A stretch of DNA of 5,053 bases from an uncultured Collinsella sp. (GTDB taxonomy: Bacteria; Actinomycetota; Coriobacteriia; Coriobacteriales; Coriobacteriaceae), in NCBI GenBank assembly GCA_934655835.1, contig CAKUHM010000117.1:1-5053 (forward strand), given 5' to 3'. A model generated the notes under the pieces. The model saw only the letters and a program-made list of their open reading frames with translations, had not been told where the DNA came from and ran no database searches. Made by a program: the position numbers and the translations under genes. Shown piece by piece: positions 1 through 5,053 of this stretch (within the stretch, counting starts at the first letter, position 1; each line of letters begins with the position of its first letter).

Positions 1-3000
1 ACCGTGCGGGCCTTGTCGGCCATGGTGCCGATGCGCTCGGGCGCCTCAAAGCGGCGGGACTTCTCGAGCAGCTCCTCCACCGGCGTACGCATCCAGTCCA
101 CCAGCTTGATGAGCGCCTGCATGCTAGCGCGCGTGGTGGCAGAGCTTCCCAGCTCGTCCTTCTGCAGCTCGGCATTGCTCATGGAGTACAGGAAGAAGTC
201 GAGCAGGCCCGGCACCACGGCCTCGCAGCCCTCGCGCTCGATGACGTCGACTACGTGATTGTTGGCCGTGGGATGGAACTTGACCAGAATCTCACCGACC
301 ACGCCCACGCGCGGCTTGGTGCCCTCGCCCACAAGCGGCATGGTGTCGAACGCGCGGATGGCCTCGCGAGCGAGCTTGGTGTAGTTGTGCCTGTTGAACT
401 TAGGCGCCAACTTGCGGGCGCGCGCCATGTACTCCTCGTAGAGCGCGTTGGCGGCACCGGGCGTGGCCTCGTACGGGCGGCAGCGATAGAGCATCTGCAT
501 CATCACGTCGCCAAAGAGCACAGCATACACGGCCTGCTTGAGCAGTGCCGGCGTAATCTTAAAGCCAGGGTTGTCCTCGCCAAGCGCCACGGCCGAAAGC
601 GAGATCACCGGGATCTCGGGGTGGCCGCTCTCGCGCAGGGCCTTGCGGATGAGCGCGATGTAGTTGGTGGCGCGGCAGCCGCCGCCGGTCTGGCTGATGA
701 CCACGGCCGTCTTGGACAGGTCGTATCGACCGCTCTCAATGGCCTCCATGATCTGGCCCGTCACCAGGATCGACGGGTAGCAGATGTCGTTGTTCACGTA
801 GCGCAGGCCCGCCTCGACGGCGTCGTGGTCGGTCGAGGGCAGCAGCTCCAAGTTGTAGCCGGCACCGCGGAATACCTCTTTGACCAGGTCAAAGTGGATC
901 GGCGCCATCTGCGGGCACAGGATGGTGTAGCCCTCGTCGCGCATCTGCTCGGTAAAGGGCACCTTGGGCCACGCGGTCGAAGCACTCTCGCGCTGCGCCT
1001 CAAACGTGTACTTGCGGCTCGCGAACGCGGGGGCATCCGTGGAGGGCGTCACCGGCGCGGCATCGCCCTGCTCGTAGGCCTCGCCCGCGGCCGTGGCCTC
1101 GGCCAAGCGCTCGGCCTCCTGGTCCTTGAGCGCGGCCATGAGCGAGCGGATGCGGATGCGCGCGGCGCCCAGGTTGGACACCTCGTCGATCTTGAGCACG
1201 GTGTAGATCTTGCCGCTGGCTTCCAGAATCTCCTGCACTTGGTCGGTGGTCAGGGCATCAAGGCCGCAGCCGAAGGAATTGAGCTGGATCAGGTCCAGGT
1301 CGTTGCGCATCGTCACAAAACGGGCGACGGCGTACAGGCGGCTGTGGTACATCCACTGGTCGACGACGCGGATGGGGCGCTCGGGCTTTACCAGATGCGC
1401 GAGCGAATCCTCGGTAAAGACGGCAAAGCCAAAGCTCGAGATAAGCTCGGGCAGGGCATGGTTGATCTCGGGGTCGTTATGGTAGGGACGACCGGCGAGC
1501 ACGATGCCGTGACCGCCGTGGTCCTCGACCCACTTAAGGGCTTCCTCGCCCATGGTCTGGATGTCCTCGTGGAAGCGAGCATCGGCCTCAAAGGCGGCGT
1601 TGACGGCGGCATCGACCTCGGAGCGCGTGATCTTGGGTCCGCGCACGCGACCGCGACCGGCCTCGGCGTCGGCCACGCGATCGACGGCGAGCACCTGGTA
1701 CAGGCGGCGCTTGAGCTCGGTCTTGTCGTGATAGGGCACAAACGGGTACAGGAACTCGATGTTCTGCTCGCGGATCTCGTCAATGTTGAGCGCCAGCGCC
1801 GTGGGGTAGCTCATGACGATGGGGCAGTTGTAGCAGTTGCCGGCGGTCGGATCCTCCTTGCGTTCCCAACGCACGCACGGCATCCAAATGAAGTCGACAT
1901 CGCGGTCGATAAGGTTCATCACGTGGCCGTGGCTCATTTTGGCCGGGTAGCACACGCTCTCGGACGGCATGGACTCAATGCCCGCCTGATAGGTCTTTTT
2001 GCTCGACTGGTCGGACAGCTGCACGCTAAAGCCCAGGCGCGTAAAGAACGCGTGCCAGAAGGGGTAGTTCTCGTACATGTTGAGCGCGCGCGGGATGCCG
2101 ACGGTGCCGCGCGGGGCCTCGTCCGGGCTCAGTACCTCGCGGTTGAAGAGCAGCTCGTTTTTCCTTTTGAAGAGGTTGGGGGCCTCGGTCTTTTGCTTTT
2201 TGTGGCCGGCGCCCTTCTCGCAGCGGTTGCCGGTAATGAAGCGCCTGCCGCCGCCAAAGTCGTTGACGGTGAGCTGGCAGTTGTTGGAGCAACGGCCGCA
2301 GCGGACGTGCTTTTGCGTCACGGTGAGGTGCGCGATGTCCTCGGCCGAGAGGATGGTCGAGATGCCGTCGGCGCCGGCGCGATCGCGGGCGAGCAGGGCC
2401 GCACCGTAGGCACCCATGCAGCCGGCGATGTCGGGGCGCACGGCATGAACGCCGGTGAGCTGCTCAAACGCGCGCAGCGTGGCATCGGACATAAAGGTGC
2501 CGCCCTGGACGATCACCTGACTGCCGATCTCCTTGGGATCGCGCAGCTTAATGACCTTAAACAGGGCGTTCTTGATGACGGAGTAGGACAGGCCGGCAGC
2601 GATGTCGCCCACCGTGGCGCCTTCCTTTTGCGCCTGCTTGACGCGCGAGTTCATAAAGACCGTGCAGCGGCTGCCCAGGTCGACGGGGGCCTTGGCGTGG
2701 ATGGCAGCGTCGGCAAACGCACGCACGTCCATGTTCATGGACACGGCGAAGCTCTCGATAAAGCTACCGCAGCCCGACGAGCAGGCCTCGTTGAGCATGA
2801 TGTGCTCGATCACGCCGTCCTTGACGCGCAGGCACTTCATATCCTGGCCGCCAATGTCCAGAATAAACTCGACGCCGGGCAGGAACGCCTTGGCGCCGCG
2901 CAGGTGCGCGACGGTCTCGATCTCGCCGGAGTCGGCCTTGAGGGCCTCGATGAGCAGCGCCTCGCCATAACCGGTGGTGGTCACGTGGCCGATGGTGCAG

Positions 3001-4355
3001 CCGGCGGGGATGTGGTTGTAGAAATCGGCCATGATGACCTTGGCCGTGCCCAGGATGTCACCGTTGTTGTTGCCGTACCAGGTGTGCAGCAGCTGGCCGT
3101 CCTCACCCACGAGCGCGGCCTTCATGGTGGTGGAACCGGCGTCGATGCCGATGAACACGCGGCCGGTATAGCCGTCGAGCTTGCCCTTGGGGACGACCTC
3201 GGTGTCGTGGCGGCTCTTAAACTCGGCGAAGTCATCGTCGGTGGCAAAGAGCGGGTCCAGACGCTCGACCTCGGCACCCTGCGTGTCGCCCAGGCTATCG
3301 ATGGCATCGATGAGCTGCGGGAATGTGCTGAGCTTGTTGGACTCGTGCGCCATGGCGGCGCCGCTCGCCACAAACAGGTGGGCGTTTTGGGGCACGATGC
3401 GGTGCTCCTCGTCCAGGTTGAGCGTGAGGTAGAAGCGGTGGCGCAGCTCGGAGAGGTACTGCAGCGGGCCGCCCAGGAAGGCAACATTGCCGCGGATGGG
3501 ACGGCCGCACGCCAGGCCCGAGATGGTCTGGGTCACGACGGCCTGGAAGATGGACGCGGCGACGTCCTCGGGGCGGGCGCCCTCGTTGAGCAGCGGCTGC
3601 ACGTCGGTCTTGGCAAAGACGCCGCAGCGGCTGGCGATGGGATAGATGGTGGTGGCGTTGGCCGCGAGCTCGTTGAGGCCGCTGGCGTCGGTGTGCAGCA
3701 GGGTTGCCATTTGGTCGATGAAGGCGCCCGTGCCGCCGGCGCAGGTACCGTTCATGCGCTGCTCGATGCCGTTATCGAAGTAGATGATCTTGGCGTCCTC
3801 GCCGCCCAGCTCGATAGCCACGTCGGTTGCCGGGATGAGGGTCTCGACGGCGCGCTTGCTGGCAATGACCTCCTGGACAAACTCCAGGTCGAGCCACTGG
3901 GACAGCAGCAGACCGCCCGAACCGGTGATGGCGCAGGTCATCTGAGATGTCGACAGCACGGTCGCGGCGCCCTCGAACAGGTCGCGGGCGCAGGCGCGGA
4001 CGTCGGTGTGATGGCGCTGGTACTTGGCGTAGACGATCTGGTTATCGTCGTTGAGCACGGCGAGCTTGACGGTGGTGGAGCCCACGTCAATGCCCAAGTG
4101 CAGGTTACCGCGGGCGGCCTCGGGGTTGAAAATCGCGCCTTCGGGGGCGTGGGCGGCGGCTACAGGCTCAGTGGCGGTAGCGGGCTCGGCGGCGACGGAC
4201 GCCTCCCCTGCCACGTTCTTGGCATCGGCAACTGCCTCGGCAACTTTCTCGACGGCCGCGGTCGCGGCCTTCTGCGCGGCGTCCATCACGGTGGGCGCGG
4301 CCTCGCGTGCGGCAGCGACCATGCGGTCCTTAATGCCCTCGACGAGCTTGCTCAT
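1..4355 (-). CDS. Fused acyl-CoA dehydratase activase / dehydratase-like protein (tandem BcrAD_BadFG ATPases + DUF2229 + COG3581-like), 3' end cut off
   Basis: The ATG at 4355 opens 1451 codons without a stop to the left edge, so the C-terminus is missing. Residues 1-75 are an Ala-rich extension. Residues 86-340 are activase domain 1 (GIDVGSTT at 88-95, ELGGEDAK at 182-189, C205, C244). Residues 400-655 are activase domain 2 (GIDAGSTT at 403-410, DIGGQDMK at 500-507, C525, C564). C686, C689, C693 and C712 lead into a DUF2229/COG3580-like region to about 1075 (VCYPAK at C802, NCYNCP at C841/C844, AGRPYH at 954-959, SFGCG at C1030). From about 1115 follows a COG3581 / HgdB-like part (CPQMAP at C1147, DICYPS at C1192, GGGCRA at C1227). 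In the family, the ATPase passes electrons from a [4Fe-4S] cluster to an Fe-S dehydratase or reductase, for example in amino-acid fermentation. Here the cytoplasmic reaction and substrate are unknown. The start is chosen for its strong ribosome site; the next in-frame ATG (4322) lacks one. The gene lies 11 bases after a TetR gene, probably in one operon. Family assignment is confident; exact function is not. Confidence 0.93.
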   Translation of the reverse strand, partial: MSKLVEGIKDRMVAAAREAAPTVMDAAQKAATAAVEKVAEAVADAKNVAGEASVAAEPATATEPVAAAHAPEGAIFNPEAARGNLHLGIDVGSTTVKLAVLNDDNQIVYAKYQRHHTDVRACARDLFEGAATVLSTSQMTCAITGSGGLLLSQWLDLEFVQEVIASKRAVETLIPATDVAIELGGEDAKIIYFDNGIEQRMNGTCAGGTGAFIDQMATLLHTDASGLNELAANATTIYPIASRCGVFAKTDVQPLLNEGARPEDVAASIFQAVVTQTISGLACGRPIRGNVAFLGGPLQYLSELRHRFYLTLNLDEEHRIVPQNAHLFVASGAAMAHESNKLSTFPQLIDAIDSLGDTQGAEVERLDPLFATDDDFAEFKSRHDTEVVPKGKLDGYTGRVFIGIDAGSTTMKAALVGEDGQLLHTWYGNNNGDILGTAKVIMADFYNHIPAGCTIGHVTTTGYGEALLIEALKADSGEIETVAHLRGAKAFLPGVEFILDIGGQDMKCLRVKDGVIEHIMLNEACSSGCGSFIESFAVSMNMDVRAFADAAIHAKAPVDLGSRCTVFMNSRVKQAQKEGATVGDIAAGLSYSVIKNALFKVIKLRDPKEIGSQVIVQGGTFMSDATLRAFEQLTGVHAVRPDIAGCMGAYGAALLARDRAGADGISTILSAEDIAHLTVTQKHVRCGRCSNNCQLTVNDFGGGRRFITGNRCEKGAGHKKQKTEAPNLFKRKNELLFNREVLSPDEAPRGTVGIPRALNMYENYPFWHAFFTRLGFSVQLSDQSSKKTYQAGIESMPSESVCYPAKMSHGHVMNLIDRDVDFIWMPCVRWERKEDPTAGNCYNCPIVMSYPTALALNIDEIREQNIEFLYPFVPYHDKTELKRRLYQVLAVDRVADAEAGRGRVRGPKITRSEVDAAVNAAFEADARFHEDIQTMGEEALKWVEDHGGHGIVLAGRPYHNDPEINHALPELISSFGFAVFTEDSLAHLVKPERPIRVVDQWMYHSRLYAVARFVTMRNDLDLIQLNSFGCGLDALTTDQVQEILEASGKIYTVLKIDEVSNLGAARIRIRSLMAALKDQEAERLAEATAAGEAYEQGDAAPVTPSTDAPAFASRKYTFEAQRESASTAWPKVPFTEQMRDEGYTILCPQMAPIHFDLVKEVFRGAGYNLELLPSTDHDAVEAGLRYVNNDICYPSILVTGQIMEAIESGRYDLSKTAVVISQTGGGCRATNYIALIRKALRESGHPEIPVISLSAVALGEDNPGFKITPALLKQAVYAVLFGDVMMQMLYRCRPYEATPGAANALYEEYMARARKLAPKFNRHNYTKLAREAIRAFDTMPLVGEGTKPRVGVVGEILVKFHPTANNHVVDVIEREGCEAVVPGLLDFFLYSMSNAELQKDELGSSATTRASMQALIKLVDWMRTPVEELLEKSRRFEAPERIGTMADKART

Positions 4356-4366
4356 TGTCTCTCCTC
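4356..4366 (-). promoter_or_regulatory. Ribosome binding site of the fused activase gene, in the 11-base gap after the TetR stop
   Basis: On the minus strand the gap reads GAGGAGAGACA, directly between the TAA of the upstream gene (4369-4367) and the ATG at 4355. GAGGAG (4366-4361) is a strong Shine-Dalgarno with five bases to the start codon. It fixes the start of the large gene. Because it abuts the upstream stop, ribosomes finishing the TetR message can re-initiate here, so translational coupling is likely. There is no room for a separate promoter in the gap. Confidence 0.85.
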
Positions 4367-5053
4367 TTAGTTGTTGGACTCGACGGTTGCGACGGTGTCG
4401 GCCGCGTCCTCGAGCTGCAAGTTCAATAGCTTCATGCCGTATTCCGGCACGTTGATATCGATGGGTTGGCCATACAGGTCACCAGGGCGCACAAAAGCGA
4501 GCACCGTCATAATGCGTGCCATGGCCTCGGGCGATTCGGTGAGCCCACGCTCAAACCAGCGCTGAATCATGCCGACCTCGGCACTCACGACGTAGGTGAC
4601 GTAGTAGTCAAAGAACGTGCCCAGCGCCAGGCCCAAAATGCCCGTCTGCGCACGCGGCACCACAGCCTCACGCGCGGTGTCGATGATCCTTTTAATGAAG
4701 GCCTGGTCGCCGCCCGGACCCAGCAGCGCACCAATTAAGTCGCGGTTGGCCGCAAGATAACGCAGCAACTCAACCGAACCGGGCGCCGGCTCGAGCTCAT
4801 CGATGTTGTGATAGAGATCAGGCAGCTGAGCTGCGGTGATGAGCTCAATGCGCTCACGGATCTCGGCCAGCAAGCCGTCCTCGATTTGATTGATAAAGTC
4901 GGGGATATCGCGGTAGTGCGAATAGAACGTGCGGCGCGTAAGGCCGGCGCGCTCGGTGAGCGACGCGACATTAATGCGCGAAAGGTCGCCGCTTTCGGCA
5001 AGCTCGCTGGCAAGTGCCTGGCGAAGGGCACGCTGCGAGCGAAGGGACCGGCG
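4367..5053 (-). CDS. TetR/AcrR-family transcriptional regulator, 5' end cut off
   Basis: The frame is open from the right edge to the TAA at 4369-4367, giving 228 visible residues. The true start lies outside the window. Visible residues about 5-55 (roughly 5041-4890) form a TetR DNA-binding domain: a helix with LRQALASELAE, then INVASLTERAGLTRRTFYSHY, which matches the family's helix-turn-helix and the Tyr-x-x-Tyr/Phe end of the recognition helix. The following all-helical part resembles the TetR_C_8 type (PF14278), with LLRYLAANRDLIGALLG followed by GGDQAFIKRII. About 40 residues extend beyond it. TetR proteins bind DNA as dimers and release it on ligand binding. Its position directly upstream of the fused activase gene, with an 11-base gap, suggests that it autoregulates a shared operon; the operator would lie beyond the right edge. 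The ligand cannot be told from sequence. A TTG at 4873 could serve as an internal start but would delete the whole DNA-binding domain, so it is rejected. Confidence 0.93.
   Translation of the reverse strand, partial: RRSLRSQRALRQALASELAESGDLSRINVASLTERAGLTRRTFYSHYRDIPDFINQIEDGLLAEIRERIELITAAQLPDLYHNIDELEPAPGSVELLRYLAANRDLIGALLGPGGDQAFIKRIIDTAREAVVPRAQTGILGLALGTFFDYYVTYVVSAEVGMIQRWFERGLTESPEAMARIMTVLAFVRPGDLYGQPIDINVPEYGMKLLNLQLEDAADTVATVESNN

Noticed and set aside
1388..1783. Minus-strand open frame of 131 codons in another frame
   Set aside because: It overlaps the activase gene completely, is rich in Ser/Arg/Pro/Thr as expected of an out-of-frame high-GC reading, and has no recognisable motif.
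2664..4094. Possible direct DNA repeat formed by the two activase domains
   Set aside because: The similarity is limited to protein motifs. The DNA and most residues have diverged, so it is an ancient domain duplication or fusion and not a recent repeat.
4356..4366. Promoter or terminator between the two genes
   Set aside because: The gap is only 11 bases and is filled by the ribosome site, and no stem-loop with a T run is present.
255..4370. Plus-strand open frame of 1371 codons, the longest frame with both a start and a stop in the window
   Set aside because: It is the exact codon-register complement of the minus-strand activase gene. Its translation is low-complexity Gly/Ala/Val/His/Asp-rich with no recognisable domain, whereas the opposite strand has clear ATPase and cysteine motifs and a good ribosome site.
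4051..4455. Plus-strand open frame of 134 codons across the gene junction
   Set aside because: It is antisense to both minus-strand genes and has a low-complexity Ala/Ser-rich translation. It is a shadow of the Ala-rich N-terminus.
4367..4873. Short version of the TetR gene starting at the TTG at 4873
   Set aside because: The frame continues upstream to the window edge and encodes a convincing TetR helix-turn-helix, so the TTG is internal.

Overview
The window reads as two adjacent genes on the minus strand, both cut by the window edges, with almost no non-coding DNA. High GC, strong G/C third-position bias and an oxygen-sensitive fermentation-type enzyme suggest a high-GC anaerobe. A gut coriobacterium (Collinsella or Eggerthella relatives) is my best guess, but it is inferred from composition and gene type, since no marker gene is present.

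Right end (4367-5053, minus): a TetR-family repressor missing its first residues. Its helix-turn-helix and C-terminal ligand/dimerisation domain are intact. Its TAA stop is followed after 11 bases by the ATG of the next gene, and a strong Shine-Dalgarno (GAGGAG) fills that gap, so the two genes are very probably co-transcribed.

Rest of the window (1-4355, minus): one open frame of 1451 codons that runs off the left edge. It encodes a giant fused protein of the 2-hydroxyacyl-CoA dehydratase activase / BcrAD-BadFG type. In order it has an Ala-rich helical N-terminal extension, two ASKHA-type ATPase activase domains each with the paired cysteines of a [4Fe-4S] activator, a four-cysteine segment leading into a DUF2229 (COG3580-like) region, and a COG3581 / HgdB-like region. 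Family knowledge suggests ATP-driven injection of low-potential electrons into an Fe-S-dependent reductase or dehydratase carried on the same chain. The substrate is unknown.

The repressor probably senses a small molecule linked to that reaction and controls its own operon; this is inference. The plus-strand frame opposite the large gene is also open for almost the whole window, which can mislead gene calling. I consider it a codon-usage shadow. I saw no RNA genes, mobile elements, CRISPR arrays or terminators.
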